Below are positions 18,179-27,819 of a DNA stretch of 64,000 bases, piece after piece (the stretch's first letter is position 1; every line of letters begins with the position of its first letter). The stretch is from Candidatus Trichorickettsia mobilis (lineage in GTDB: Bacteria; Pseudomonadota; Alphaproteobacteria; Rickettsiales; Rickettsiaceae): contig NZ_CP112932.1 in the NCBI RefSeq assembly GCF_034366785.1, positions 744,001 to 808,000 on the forward strand. The letters are read 5' to 3'. The position numbers and the translations under genes are program-made. Below the pieces are notes generated by a model. It was not told where the DNA came from and did no database searches. It saw only the letters and a program-made list of their open reading frames with translations.

Positions 18179-19681
18179 CTAATAACTATGATCTATCATT
18201 TGCTTATGATACTCTTTATTTAAAGCTTTTATGCCATACAACCATAATATAACTATAACAAAGAAAATTCCTGCAAAATAAGGAGTAGCCTCAGCAAAGC
18301 CCCATGTTGGCAATAATGCAAAGAATGTTGATTGAATAATTCCACCACCAGACTTACCGAACCTTCCTCCAACTACATCGACTGCTGCCTTACCCTTAGT
18401 CTTTAATTCATCATCAAGAGGAATATATGCCATTTCTTTAGTAGAATCGAATAATGAGTATTTTGTTGCTTTACTCAGTACATTTTGAATCATACCAATT
18501 ACTACTGCAACCACTAATGGCCCAGAAGCTAGTAGTCCAGTGATATGCATGGCAATTATATTATCAAAAAATATAAAAGCAAAAAATGCAACTCCGGTAA
18601 TTAAAATCATTAGAGGAGTTAATATGGCCGCTGTTCCCCATGAAACTCGTCTAAGTATATTACTACCCACAACCATAAAGATAATGGCTGCAAATCCTTG
18701 CCAAGCCTGAAATTCTCCCATAAACATAGTATAAGCCTCTTTCGTAGGATATAATTGTTTAACTTTTGCTTTCCACACTCCTTCTACAAGATTAATTGAT
18801 ATACCATAGGATAAAACTAGTATTGCAATAAGACCCAAATATTTTGAAGAAAAAATCATTTTTAAACTTTCTCCTATAGAAAGCTTTATTTTAGATTTTT
18901 TTACTTTGCTACTAGATGGAGTATATAAGGTAGGATCAGTCAAAACATTAGCATTAATCCATGCATACAGAAACATCACAGTAGCAGCACTGATTATTAC
19001 AATCATAAGCACCGGAATAAACCTGAATTTCTCAGCTACTATATGCACATTTTCACTTAAAAAGTAACCAATGACTACCGAGGCTAACGGTAAAGCGGCA
19101 TTACCAAGTAAACCAAACATTGAGTAAAAACGTTTTGCTTCCTCAGTTTTAGTAATCTGATTTGCAAACTGCCAGAATAATAAACTTAACATCAAGCTCC
19201 CCCATAGCTCGGAGATAGCATAAAAACTTGCAAAACTCCAATGCCCTATGATTCTAATGAACCATTTAAGATTAGGATATTGTTCACTCAAACGAGCAAT
19301 TGTTTCAGAATCAAGATTGAATTTGTCAGGTTCAGGGTATAAAATAAAAGCAAAGATTGCGATATATGCAATAAAAAATGAGGTAACAACGTAAAAAACT
19401 TTTTGCTGACTCAGAGCATTACAAAGTTTTGTATAAATTATCATGGCTAATATTGCTGCTGGCAAAACAATATAAGTTTTGAGAAAACCTATTGCTTCCG
19501 GACCTATAGCTGTAACGACAAAACCATCTTTTACCGATCTTAAGATCGCATAATTGAACAAAATGCAAAACATCATCGCTGCCATTGGTAAGAATTTTTT
19601 ACTCTCATGCCATTCAATAGGCCAAATAATTTTTCTTAGCTCTGAGAAATAAGTAGATGTTTGATCCATAAAACACGCCAT
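18179..19681 (-). CDS. tlc: ATP/ADP translocase (Tlc family)
   Basis: 500 aa with about 12 membrane segments. The opening [20 protein letters not shown] and the segment [21 protein letters not shown] are typical of the non-mitochondrial nucleotide transporters of Rickettsia, Chlamydia and plastids. They exchange host ATP for bacterial ADP, or carry other nucleotides. Rickettsia genomes carry five paralogues and only some do ATP/ADP exchange; which paralogue this is cannot be said without a tree. Strong evidence for an obligate intracellular life. Confidence 0.95.
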   Translation of the reverse strand: MACFMDQTSTYFSELRKIIWPIEWHESKKFLPMAAMMFCILFNYAILRSVKDGFVVTAIGPEAIGFLKTYIVLPAAILAMIIYTKLCNALSQQKVFYVVTSFFIAYIAIFAFILYPEPDKFNLDSETIARLSEQYPNLKWFIRIIGHWSFASFYAISELWGSLMLSLLFWQFANQITKTEEAKRFYSMFGLLGNAALPLASVVIGYFLSENVHIVAEKFRFIPVLMIVIISAATVMFLYAWINANVLTDPTLYTPSSSKVKKSKIKLSIGESLKMIFSSKYLGLIAILVLSYGISINLVEGVWKAKVKQLYPTKEAYTMFMGEFQAWQGFAAIIFMVVGSNILRRVSWGTAAILTPLMILITGVAFFAFIFFDNIIAMHITGLLASGPLVVAVVIGMIQNVLSKATKYSLFDSTKEMAYIPLDDELKTKGKAAVDVVGGRFGKSGGGIIQSTFFALLPTWGFAEATPYFAGIFFVIVILWLYGIKALNKEYHKQMIDHSY

Positions 19682-19910
19682 TAATTAACTAAAATTAAAA
19701 ATAAAAATAAAGATTATAATAAAAGTTTATATTTTTATAAGTAAAATGTACAACTTTTAATGATAAAAGTCAAGCTAGATCAGATTTTTTTTAAAGTTTG
19801 ACAATAAAAAGTCTTGAGATATTGCTCACAAGCAGTCTTTTGTTTGTTTTAGAATAAAATGAGTTTTAACGCAAAATTACCTATTAGAGATGCACTTATC
19901 AATACAGGTT

Positions 19911-20828
19911 TTAAGGAGTATATTGCATTACTAAGATTACCCATGAGTTTTTATAAATAGTAGCGACTGATTTAAAATTTAATTTTTCATAAGTATCAAC
20001 TATTTCAGATAACTGATGATCAAGAAATCCTGATAATATTAGATAAGCAGCAGGAGTAGATATTTGTTGTATTTGTTTAGATAACATTATTAATGGAGTT
20101 GCCAAAATATTAGCAATAATTAAATCATATTTAGGTAATGAAGCTTGCGAAGGGAATAATTCTTCAGGACAATTTTGAAAAAACTGAACATTAACATCGT
20201 TAAATTTGGCATTATCTTTAGCAATCTCAATTGCCACCTCATCGGAATCACAGCCATAAATTTCAGCATCTAACCAAAGATGGCTGGCAGCAAAACTCAA
20301 AATACCAGTACCGGTACCAATATCCAGAATCTTACAAAATTTTAAGCGCGCTAAATCCTCCATTGCTTCAATACACCCAGCAGTTGTGTTATGCTCTCCT
20401 GTACCAAAAGCTCTTGCGGCATCAATAAATATGCCGATTTTATCTTGAGGACATAACTCCTTGTGAGCTCTAGCGCTGATAAAAAAATGACTTATTATTA
20501 TGGGCTTTAACTGACTATGATATGCCGTGATCCAATCCTGATCATGAATTTTTTGTAGTTTTATTTCATTTAGTACCTCTAGATCATGAAATTCAGCAAA
20601 TGCTGTAATTTGCTGTTGAATAATTGATAAATTTGGTTCTTCACTAAGATAAATTTCAAAACACCAGATATCATCTGGCATCGCTTCTACAGTTTTTGAC
20701 TCAACTTCGTAATAGCTTATATTAATCAGATTTGAGATTGGTAATGTATCAAAAACATCAAGATGTCGATATTTTGTTTTAAAAAAAATTTTATAAGTAT
20801 CTTTTGATTGACTGAAGGGAGTGTTCAT
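19911..20828 (-). CDS. prmA: Ribosomal protein L11 methyltransferase
   Basis: 305 aa. The C-terminal half is a class I methyltransferase with the SAM-binding motif ILDIGTGTGILSFAA (about 163-177) and the PrmA-type motif AFGTGEHNTT (140-149); IIANILATPL (about 229) corresponds to motif IV. The N-terminal 110 residues are the L11-binding domain. The enzyme trimethylates L11 of the 50S subunit. Some divergence in the N-terminal domain compared with free-living Proteobacteria is expected for an endosymbiont. Confidence 0.92.
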   Translation of the reverse strand: MNTPFSQSKDTYKIFFKTKYRHLDVFDTLPISNLINISYYEVESKTVEAMPDDIWCFEIYLSEEPNLSIIQQQITAFAEFHDLEVLNEIKLQKIHDQDWITAYHSQLKPIIISHFFISARAHKELCPQDKIGIFIDAARAFGTGEHNTTAGCIEAMEDLARLKFCKILDIGTGTGILSFAASHLWLDAEIYGCDSDEVAIEIAKDNAKFNDVNVQFFQNCPEELFPSQASLPKYDLIIANILATPLIMLSKQIQQISTPAAYLILSGFLDHQLSEIVDTYEKLNFKSVATIYKNSWVILVMQYTP

Positions 20829-20938
20829 GTTTTAATTTTGTAATGGGTGAGGTGCTACACTTGGCATACTTTCAATGAATTAATAAATCAACACTAAATA
20901 AATTCAACATATTTTTTACATTGATAGGAATATATTTT

Positions 20939-21313
20939 ATGGTAAGAAATTTTATAATTACCTGCTTATTGTTGCTTAGTATAAATACCGTTGCGCTGGC
21001 AGCTAATAATCAGCAAGAAATTAGCCCAAGTTTGACAAATCAGCAAGTACAACAACAAATTATTGACGAATATAAAGCTATCGTAGCTAAAATTCCTCCG
21101 GAAGTACGCGATGAAATCATTGCTTTTAGAAAAAATATAGTTGCCATTAACAAACAAAAGCGTGAAGCCTATCAAAAATTATCTCAAGAAGCACAAAACT
21201 ATTTAGCTAAAGAACAAGAATATAAGAAAAAATTGCCAATTAAGCAAAAACAATTGATTAATATACAAAATCCTGGAGAAAAGCCAAACAAAGATGATAA
21301 AGCTGCAAAATAG
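20939..21313 (+). CDS. Small exported protein, unknown function
   Basis: 124 aa from the ATG at 20939; the TTG at 20921 is in frame but the purine-rich GATAGGAA lies 8 bases before the ATG, which I therefore prefer. A Sec signal peptide is clear (VRNFIITCLLLLSINTVALA, cleavage after ALA). The mature part is about 100 residues, charged, Gln/Lys-rich and helical. No family recognised; probably periplasmic. Confidence 0.7.
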   Translation: MVRNFIITCLLLLSINTVALAANNQQEISPSLTNQQVQQQIIDEYKAIVAKIPPEVRDEIIAFRKNIVAINKQKREAYQKLSQEAQNYLAKEQEYKKKLPIKQKQLINIQNPGEKPNKDDKAAK

Positions 21314-21373
21314 TCCTATTTAAAGTGCTTCAGTTAACCATGCGCACTCTCAATTATTCCTTCTTGGATATGT

Positions 21374-21631
21374 ATGCTAAATTATTGTTTAATATTTTTA
21401 TCATTAATAGTTTTATTACTTATTATCGGTCTAATAAAGAACAGAAATATTTTTATTAAAATACTGTTTCTCAACACTATTACTAATATTATCGCATTAT
21501 TTATTTGTTTTTTGGGTACATTTACATTTAATGATTCTTATGTAGATATAGCTATTATTTATTTATTATTAAGTTTCATTGCAACGTTAGCTTACCTGAA
21601 ATATTTTTCACAAAGCACAGCACTCAATTAA
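21374..21631 (+). CDS. MrpF/PhaF-like cation antiporter subunit
   Basis: 85 aa with three predicted membrane helices. The ending DIAIIYLLLSFIATLAYLKYF and overall size resemble subunit F of the multisubunit Na+/H+ antiporter (Mrp/Mnh/Pha). Other Mrp subunits are not in the window, so either the complex is encoded in pieces, as in Rickettsia, or this is a stray subunit. The assignment rests on size, topology and the C-terminal pattern only. Confidence 0.5.
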   Translation: MLNYCLIFLSLIVLLLIIGLIKNRNIFIKILFLNTITNIIALFICFLGTFTFNDSYVDIAIIYLLLSFIATLAYLKYFSQSTALN

Positions 21632-21681
21632 ATTACCATAGGCATCATTCATCAAATAGTCGAAGTTTACAAGAGGTATTA

Positions 21682-22167
21682 ATGTCTATTACAGCCTATG
21701 ATTTTGAATTTGAAAATATTTCTGGTGTAGATAAAATCAGGTTAGATAATTACAAAAACCAGCCAATGCTGATTGTCAATACCGCCAGTTTATGCGGATT
21801 CACACCGCAATATGCGAATCTTGAAATATTATGGCAAAAATATAAAAAATTGGGGCTAATAGTAATAGCTGTTCCTAGCAATGATTTTGGTCATCAAGAA
21901 CCGGGAACAAATGAAGTAATAGCAGAGTTTTGCAAAGTAAATTTCAATATTTCTTTTTTGATCACAGCAAAGACTAAGGTCATTGGTCATAGTGCTCATC
22001 CATTTTTTCATTGGAGTAGACAACGACTAGGATGGCTCTCTGGCCCCAAATGGAATTTTTATAAATATTTAGTCAATAAAAACGGCGAATTAGTAAATTG
22101 GTTTGCGCCTTTTACCTCCTCGACTTCTCAAAAACTACAAAATATAATAGAAGTCCAATTATCATGA
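21682..22167 (+). CDS. Glutathione peroxidase family protein
   Basis: 161 aa. The redox motif NTASLCGFTPQYANLE has cysteine in place of selenocysteine (about C37), and the family features VPSNDFGHQEPG (with Gln) and WNFYKYLVNKNG are present. It reduces hydrogen and lipid peroxides, in most bacterial members with thioredoxin rather than glutathione. The stop overlaps the start of the next gene by four bases (ATGA at 22164-22167), so translation is probably coupled. Confidence 0.9.
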   Translation: MSITAYDFEFENISGVDKIRLDNYKNQPMLIVNTASLCGFTPQYANLEILWQKYKKLGLIVIAVPSNDFGHQEPGTNEVIAEFCKVNFNISFLITAKTKVIGHSAHPFFHWSRQRLGWLSGPKWNFYKYLVNKNGELVNWFAPFTSSTSQKLQNIIEVQLS

Positions 22168-23342
22168 GTATGTCGCATATATTTCAAGAATTTGATAGCA
22201 ATATAGTAATCCTAGGCAGTGGGTTTAGTGGAATGTTGACTGCACTATCACTGGCTAGAGCTGGCTTTTCTACTATTATTCTTGAGAGCATGGCTTGTGA
22301 TGATAGTAAATTCTTACATGACGTGCGAACCACAGCTTTAACTGCTGAATCTAAATATTTTTTAATACAATTAGGCTTATGGTCATTGATAGATAAGATA
22401 GCAAGCCCAATCTTAGACGTTTATGTAGTAGACAATAAATCACCAAAAATGCTGCATTTTGCTCAAGATTTAATAAATATAGAAGCTCTAGGATATATCG
22501 TTAAAAACTCTGAGTTTAAAAAAATATTGCTAGAAACAATACAAAATAATCCACTAATAACTTTAATTGATAAATGTAGTGACTATAATATTCACAGCCA
22601 AGAATCAGGCAATAACATATATTTAGCTGATGGTACTTTTATAAGTTGCCAGCTATTAATATTATGTAATGGCAGAGGATCAAAAATACATGCTTCTTAT
22701 TTTTCAACAGAAATCTCCAAGCATTATTTACAAAACGCTCTCACTTTTAACGTATGGCATCAACAGTTGCATGAAGGCACTGCAGTTGAACATTTTTTGC
22801 CTTCAGGACCTTTTGCCATATTACCATTGAAAGGAGGAAACCATTCTTCAATAGTATGGACCTTACCTAAAAACTATGCTGCTTTATTACAAAATCTTCC
22901 TGCTGACGAATTTGAATATATGGTACAAAGAAATTTCGGTGACTTTTTGGGAGCATTAAAAATAGATAGTGAAATAGCTAATTTTCCTTTGCGTGCTTAC
23001 CTGTCAAAAAAATATTATCATAATCGTATAGCACTTGTAGCTGATAGTGCTCATATTATTCATCCATTAGCAGGACAGGGATTGAACCAAGGAATTAAGG
23101 ATATACAAGTATTAACCGATCTAATTAACTCTAAAAATATTGATCAAGAAATGTTAGCTGAATACCAAGAACTAAGACAAACTGATAATAAACTAATGTA
23201 TTTAATTACCGATAATATTAATCGTATTTTTTCTAATAATGTACCATCGCTTAAATTTTTAAGACGTGCCGCACTACTGGCAGCAGAGCATATATCGTTT
23301 GTTAAAGTAGAATTATTAAAATATGCAATGGGTAGAAGGTAA
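22164..23342 (+). CDS. UbiH-family FAD-dependent ubiquinone-biosynthesis hydroxylase
   Basis: 392 aa from the ATG at 22164, which overlaps the peroxidase stop as ATGA; longer frames from 22098 would run back into that gene. It shows the FAD-binding VILGSGFSGMLTALSLARAG (Rossmann GxGxxG) near the N-terminus, and RIALVADSAHIIHPLAGQGLNQG, the second FAD motif of the UbiH/UbiF/UbiL/Coq6 group. These flavoprotein monooxygenases hydroxylate the ubiquinone ring. Which ring position this one acts on cannot be assigned. Confidence 0.88.
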   Translation: MSMSHIFQEFDSNIVILGSGFSGMLTALSLARAGFSTIILESMACDDSKFLHDVRTTALTAESKYFLIQLGLWSLIDKIASPILDVYVVDNKSPKMLHFAQDLINIEALGYIVKNSEFKKILLETIQNNPLITLIDKCSDYNIHSQESGNNIYLADGTFISCQLLILCNGRGSKIHASYFSTEISKHYLQNALTFNVWHQQLHEGTAVEHFLPSGPFAILPLKGGNHSSIVWTLPKNYAALLQNLPADEFEYMVQRNFGDFLGALKIDSEIANFPLRAYLSKKYYHNRIALVADSAHIIHPLAGQGLNQGIKDIQVLTDLINSKNIDQEMLAEYQELRQTDNKLMYLITDNINRIFSNNVPSLKFLRRAALLAAEHISFVKVELLKYAMGRR

Positions 23343-23623
23343 TTGATTTTTTTAAAGTTTAGAACACACCTCACAGAGTCTAAGATTATAAAATACGATA
23401 ATAATTAATTAGTTCTTCTTGACTTATCCACTAAGAATATTATAGAATATCTGAGTAATGTTTACATCTACCATCTTAGATCCTAAATTATTTATATGAC
23501 CCAACCATACTGTTCAACATTCGGATTTTATCGATTTAGATATCATCGATACGTAAGATTTTTTATTTTTGGGCACACGCTCAAAACTTTACTAAATATA
23601 TTATCACCGAATAGGAGCATTTT
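23343..23623. other. Spacer with a relic CTAAGATGG palindrome end
   Basis: About 280 bp without a gene. CATCTACCATCTTAG at 23465-23479 equals one terminus of the long-armed palindrome at 52800-52965 but has no partner here, so it is a solo relic. A TATAAT-like sequence could not be chosen with confidence for the downstream ABC operon. The ABC gene itself is preceded by a purine-rich AATAGGAGC. Confidence 0.4.
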
Positions 23624-24670
23624 ATGGAACAGCATATTAATAATAAAGCAGCAGGTATCATCACCCAAATAATTGACCACAAGTTACAGTTATTCTCCAT
23701 TAATATTAACCACCTGTATCTATTACTTATCTCAATAATTTTAGCCTACGTCAACCCAGTATTCGCCAAACCTAACAAACCTCAAACGGTAATTGCAATC
23801 ACTGAAATTGTCCAGCATTCTGCGCTTGAAGAAGCTAAAGTTGGAATTATAGATATTTTAAAAGAATCTGGATATATTGAGGGAGAAAATTTAAAAATAA
23901 TTCAACAAAATGCTCAAGGCAGTATTGCTAATGCGAGCTTAATTGCTAAAAACTTTATTCACCTTAATCCAGATGCAATTGTTGCTATTTCTACTCCTTC
24001 AGCACAGTCTGTACTAAATGTAGCCAAAAATACAAAAATTCCGATTATATTTTCTACAGTTACAGATCCAGTGGCTGCAGGACTGGTTCATGATTTATCA
24101 ATAGCAGAAGATCGTATTACCGGATCCATGGATTATCCACCAATCCCAGAAGTCGTGGCACTAATCAAAGCGCTAATGCCTAATATCAAAACTCTTGGTA
24201 TTTTATATAATACTGGGGAGGCTAATTCGGTCAAGACGGCAGGATTGCTGAAAGCTGCTGTAGATAATCAATGGCAAATTATTGAATCGACTACTCCTAA
24301 TTCAGCTCAAGTAAGCCAGGCCTTATATCGGCTTGTAGGTAAGGTTGACGCAGTATATCTTCCTTCAGATAATACTGTATTTGCTAGTATGCCTACAATA
24401 GTACAAATTGCTCGCAAGCATAAACTGCCGCTTTTTGCTAATGAGCCTACTGGAGTTAAGCAAGGAGTATTAGCTTGTATTGGTTATACTCAATATGCTG
24501 TTGGCAGGACAGCAGGAAAACTTTTATTAAAAATGTTAGACGGAGAGACCAAGCTTAAAGTTGAAAAACCGGAACAAACTGAAATTTTTATTAACAAAAC
24601 CTCTGCAGAGATTATAGGTATTACTATACCTGAAAAGATGTTGGGGCATAAAGTTCAGATAGTAGAGTAA
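23624..24670 (+). CDS. ABC transporter substrate-binding protein (PF04392-like), copy 1
   Basis: 348 aa. A long N-terminal leader has a hydrophobic core at about 30-48 ending VFAK, fitting an export signal. The mature part matches the ABC-type binding proteins of the TrpX group: an ITEIVQHSALEEAKVGI opening, an AQGSIANA motif, STPSAQS, and FSTVTDPVAAGLV. It should capture a small ligand (amino acid-like in studied relatives) in the periplasm for the permease and ATPase encoded downstream. It is paralogous to the next gene. Confidence 0.88.
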   Translation: MEQHINNKAAGIITQIIDHKLQLFSININHLYLLLISIILAYVNPVFAKPNKPQTVIAITEIVQHSALEEAKVGIIDILKESGYIEGENLKIIQQNAQGSIANASLIAKNFIHLNPDAIVAISTPSAQSVLNVAKNTKIPIIFSTVTDPVAAGLVHDLSIAEDRITGSMDYPPIPEVVALIKALMPNIKTLGILYNTGEANSVKTAGLLKAAVDNQWQIIESTTPNSAQVSQALYRLVGKVDAVYLPSDNTVFASMPTIVQIARKHKLPLFANEPTGVKQGVLACIGYTQYAVGRTAGKLLLKMLDGETKLKVEKPEQTEIFINKTSAEIIGITIPEKMLGHKVQIVE

Positions 24671-24752
24671 AGATATACTTGTCTATCCATTTTATATAGT
24701 TCATTGAACACTCTCATCTATTATACTTTTAGAAATATTAAAGAGTACTATT

Positions 24753-25721
24753 ATGTTAACTATACTATTTTTATTTAAGCGGCTAAGGAAGAGCATTACG
24801 CTTTTCCTAACTTGCATAATATTTATAACTTCATTATTTATTCAAACTGCTGTTGCTAGTAGTAAGATTTTGATAACAATAAACCAATTTGTTAATCATC
24901 CTGCACTCGATGACGCCAAATTTGGCATTGAAGCAGCATTAAAAGATAGATTATTACTGCCGGAACGCGTAGAAATCAAATTCGGTAGTGCTCAAGGAAA
25001 TATAGCTAATGCTGTTCAGATTGCTCAATATCATGCTTCGCTGGATCCAGCCTTTATGGTAGCTATAGCTACCCCATCAGCTCAAGCTAGTCTTAGAGCC
25101 CGCAATAATTCTACTTTAGCATTTTTAGCAGTGACTGATCCAATAGCTGCAGGGTTTGAACATATTAATAATATAATAGGTGTCAGTGATGCTCCAGACA
25201 TCTCTCGACTTTTAGATATAGCTAAAGAATTATTAAAATTTCAAACTATCGGTGTTATTTTTAATCCTGGTGAATCTAATTCTGTCCAAACTGTTGAAAT
25301 GCTAAAAAAACTTGCGGCTACTAGTGGCATTAAAGTGCAACAAGTAGCAATCAATTCTTCTGCTGATGTTAAGGTAGCGACACAAAAGCTTATTGGTCAG
25401 GTAGAATTGATTTATTTACCAAAAGATAATTTAGTAGTTTCAGCTTTAGATAACCTAATTCAAGTTACCAGTAAAGCAAAAGTTCCAGTAATAGCCAACG
25501 ATCCAAGTTTAATGACCAAGGGTTTATTATTGGCATATGGTTGTGATTATTTTGAAAGTGGTAAACAATTAGGTAATATGATTGCTGATCTTGTTGAAGG
25601 CAAAGAACTTGCTACTAAAATCCAGTCGGCAAAAATTAATAAATTACAAATTAATCATAAAGTAGCTGCTGCGTTAAATATTCATATACCCAAAGAATTA
25701 GAGTTACAGGAGACACCGTGA
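24753..25721 (+). CDS. ABC transporter substrate-binding protein (PF04392-like), copy 2
   Basis: 322 aa with a typical signal peptide (residues 1-36, cleavage near AVAS). It has the same landmarks as copy 1: NQFVNHPALDDAKFGI, SAQGNIANAVQIAQ, ATPSAQASL, AVTDPIAAGF, but the two sequences have diverged well beyond recent duplication. The GTG start of the permease overlaps its stop by four bases (25718-25721). Two binding proteins with one permease suggest two related ligands or regulated affinity. Confidence 0.88.
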   Translation: MLTILFLFKRLRKSITLFLTCIIFITSLFIQTAVASSKILITINQFVNHPALDDAKFGIEAALKDRLLLPERVEIKFGSAQGNIANAVQIAQYHASLDPAFMVAIATPSAQASLRARNNSTLAFLAVTDPIAAGFEHINNIIGVSDAPDISRLLDIAKELLKFQTIGVIFNPGESNSVQTVEMLKKLAATSGIKVQQVAINSSADVKVATQKLIGQVELIYLPKDNLVVSALDNLIQVTSKAKVPVIANDPSLMTKGLLLAYGCDYFESGKQLGNMIADLVEGKELATKIQSAKINKLQINHKVAAALNIHIPKELELQETP

Positions 25722-26557
25722 ATCAACTACAATTTCTGGGAGCATTAGAAATAGGTTTGATCTATGCACTAGTAGCAGTTGCGGTATTTATTACCTTCAG
25801 AATCATTGACTTTCCTGATTTAACTGTTGACGGCACTTTTGCTTTAGGAGCTGCCGTATCAGCGGCAATGATTACCGTTGGTTATAACCCTTGGGTTGCT
25901 ACAATAGCTGCTATTCTAGCTGGAGCTGTTGCTGGAACTGTTACTGGTTACTTACACGTTAAATGGGATATTTTAGGATTACTAGCTGGCATTCTAACAA
26001 TGACTGCTTTGTATTCAATCAATTTAAGAATAATGCAAAGACCCAATATTGCTATAATTGATGATCTAACGGTTTTTAGTATGAGTTCAGTAATTACTAT
26101 AACTTTTATAATAGTAGTAATCTTAATTTTATTGCTAACAAGTTTTTTTGCCACTGAATTTGGCCTCGCCATTCGAGCTGTAGGAATTAACTCTAAAGTA
26201 AGTACAGCTTACGGCATTAATGTCGGATTAATGAAAATTATTGCACTTAGCCTTAGCAATGGTATCGTGGCTCTTGCCGGTAGCCTATTTACTCAATCTC
26301 AAGGGTTTGCAGATATATCAATGGGTACAGGAGTAGTAATTGGTGGGTTGGCTTCAGTAATTATTGGGGAAGCGATATTGCATCCTAAAAAAATATGGAT
26401 AGGATTAATTACCTGTGTATTTGGTTCAATAGCATATCGCATCGCAATAGCACTAGCTTTAAATGCCAATGATATTGGACTTGAGGCATCAGACTTGAAT
26501 TTAATTACTGCCGCATTAGTGGCGATTACTATGCGCTTACATAAATTAAAGCCTTAA
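25718..26557 (+). CDS. ABC transporter permease (TrpY-like)
   Basis: 279 aa from a GTG start overlapping the previous stop. About eight membrane segments; IIDFPDLTVDGTFALGAAVSA near residue 30 is the conserved segment of permeases that partner PF04392 binding proteins, distantly related to the branched-chain amino-acid LivH type. Forms the membrane channel of the importer. Confidence 0.9.
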   Translation: MNQLQFLGALEIGLIYALVAVAVFITFRIIDFPDLTVDGTFALGAAVSAAMITVGYNPWVATIAAILAGAVAGTVTGYLHVKWDILGLLAGILTMTALYSINLRIMQRPNIAIIDDLTVFSMSSVITITFIIVVILILLLTSFFATEFGLAIRAVGINSKVSTAYGINVGLMKIIALSLSNGIVALAGSLFTQSQGFADISMGTGVVIGGLASVIIGEAILHPKKIWIGLITCVFGSIAYRIAIALALNANDIGLEASDLNLITAALVAITMRLHKLKP

Positions 26558-26566
26558 GTTAAACAA

Positions 26567-27319
26567 ATGATAGAATTACAGAATATTAATGTTTGTTTTA
26601 ATAAAAACACCAAATTAGAAAATCATGTTTTAAAAACCATCAATCTAAGTGTATTAGATGGTCAATTTGTTACAATTATTGGTGGTAATGGTGCTGGCAA
26701 ATCTACTTTAATGAATATACTATCTGGAGATATAACACCTGATAGTGGTAGAGTTTTAATTGACAAACAGGATGTAACTAAACTGTCAACTGCACAACGT
26801 TCATGTTTTGTGGCTCGCGTATTTCAAGATCCAATGATCGGAACTTTCACCAACCTGACTATAGAAGAGAATATGAGCATAGCTTCTAAGCGCGGTAGCC
26901 AGAGAGGATTAGCATTAGGGTTAAATCATAATCTGCGAGAATGGTTTAAAGAATCTCTAGCTGAGCTCGGTATGGATCTTGAGAAAAGATTAAATGATAA
27001 AGTCGCTAGCTTGTCTGGAGGACAACGTCAGGCTTTAAGTTTAATTATGGCAACATTATTAGGCTCAAAGGTTTTATTATTAGATGAGCATACTGCAGCA
27101 TTAGATCCTAAAATTGGTAAAATAATAATGGAACTTACTAATAAAATCATTAAGAAACATAATCTTACAGCGCTGATGATCACTCATAGCATGGCTCAGG
27201 CTCTAGATTATGGCGATAGAACAATTATGCTTTACCACGGTGAGGTAATACGTGATATGCAAGGAGAAAATCGTACAGCTCTTTCTCCAGATGATCTGAT
27301 CAAATATTTTGACTTATAG
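26567..27319 (+). CDS. ABC transporter ATP-binding protein (TrpZ-like)
   Basis: 250 aa. Walker A GGNGAGKST (about 39-47), signature LSGGQRQALSL (about 149), Walker B VLLLDEHTAALD (about 168) and switch His in MITHS. It energises the importer formed with the three genes upstream, from which it is separated by 9 bp. Rho-independent termination after it is not evident. Confidence 0.93.
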   Translation: MIELQNINVCFNKNTKLENHVLKTINLSVLDGQFVTIIGGNGAGKSTLMNILSGDITPDSGRVLIDKQDVTKLSTAQRSCFVARVFQDPMIGTFTNLTIEENMSIASKRGSQRGLALGLNHNLREWFKESLAELGMDLEKRLNDKVASLSGGQRQALSLIMATLLGSKVLLLDEHTAALDPKIGKIIMELTNKIIKKHNLTALMITHSMAQALDYGDRTIMLYHGEVIRDMQGENRTALSPDDLIKYFDL

Positions 27320-27577
27320 CAATATGTCCTATAGTTATTTGAGTGAATTTTATGTAAGCGTTGTTCACGGTTTTCAGAAAAAGTCGTCTTGCTTGAGATT
27401 TTGTTAAAAATCGAAGCAATTGTAAGATAGGAACGTGATATAATACTATAGACTATAGACGCGAGAGAAAAAATAGCCCCGAATGTTGATAGGACATTTT
27501 AAATAACTATACATTGTGTACGTTTACGGAGTGATAATCCTTGCGTTTTAGTATAATATTAAGTAAATAGTGTATAT
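27320..27577. other. Spacer with relic repeats
   Basis: No gene seen. GTTCACGGTTTTCAGAAAAA (27362-27381) matches the left end of the palindrome at 41867 (one T/C difference), and a CTATAGTTATTTGAGT string at about 27330 recurs near 32153. The rest is unassigned AT-rich sequence. Confidence 0.45.
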
Positions 27578-27722
27578 TAGACCTCTTGCATAACCTAGAA
27601 GGTTACGGAATTTTTCAAACAAAACTCGTCTCCGTTCCGCAAGCAGTCTCTTGTTTGCTGCGGAACGGAGATGAGTTTTGACAACAAAATTACCAACCAG
27701 CTATAGTTATGCAAGAGGTCTA
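27578..27722. repeat. Palindromic element, TAGACCTC family
   Basis: 145 bp. The left end TAGACCTCTTGCATAAC is mirrored by GTTATGCAAGAGGTCTA at the right, and an inner stem of about 20 bp (ACTCGTCTCCGTTCCGCA against TGCGGAACGGAGATGAGT) makes the whole a long hairpin. Very similar in sequence to the element at 38917-39065. It ends five bases before tRNA-Cys. Confidence 0.85.
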
Positions 27723-27727
27723 TTAAA

Positions 27728-27802
27728 GGCTAGGTAGCAAAGTGGTAATGCCGTGGACTGCAAATCCTCAATGCGCCGGTTCGATTCCGGCCCTGGCCTC
27801 CA
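27728..27802 (+). tRNA. tRNA-Cys (GCA)
   Basis: A complete cloverleaf can be drawn: acceptor GGCTAGG pairs with CCTGGCC (one G-U), T-arm CGGTTCGATTCCG, anticodon GCA at 27760-27762 in loop CTGCAAA. The discriminator base is U, as required by cysteinyl-tRNA synthetase, and CCA is encoded (27800-27802). It starts five bases after a palindromic element and ends 17 bases before xerD. Confidence 0.95.
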
Positions 27803-27819
27803 ATCTTCTTGCAATAATT

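Noticed and set aside
19799-19830. TTGACA with a TATTGC-like box as a promoter
   Set aside because: It points in the plus direction between two minus-strand genes, so no gene would be served.
22098-22163. Longer UbiH-like protein starting inside the peroxidase gene
   Set aside because: The ATGA overlap at 22164 is a typical coupled start and the flavin motif follows at the usual distance.
27742-27819. N-terminal extension of xerD
   Set aside because: It reads through tRNA-Cys; the ATG at 27820 gives the normal recombinase length.
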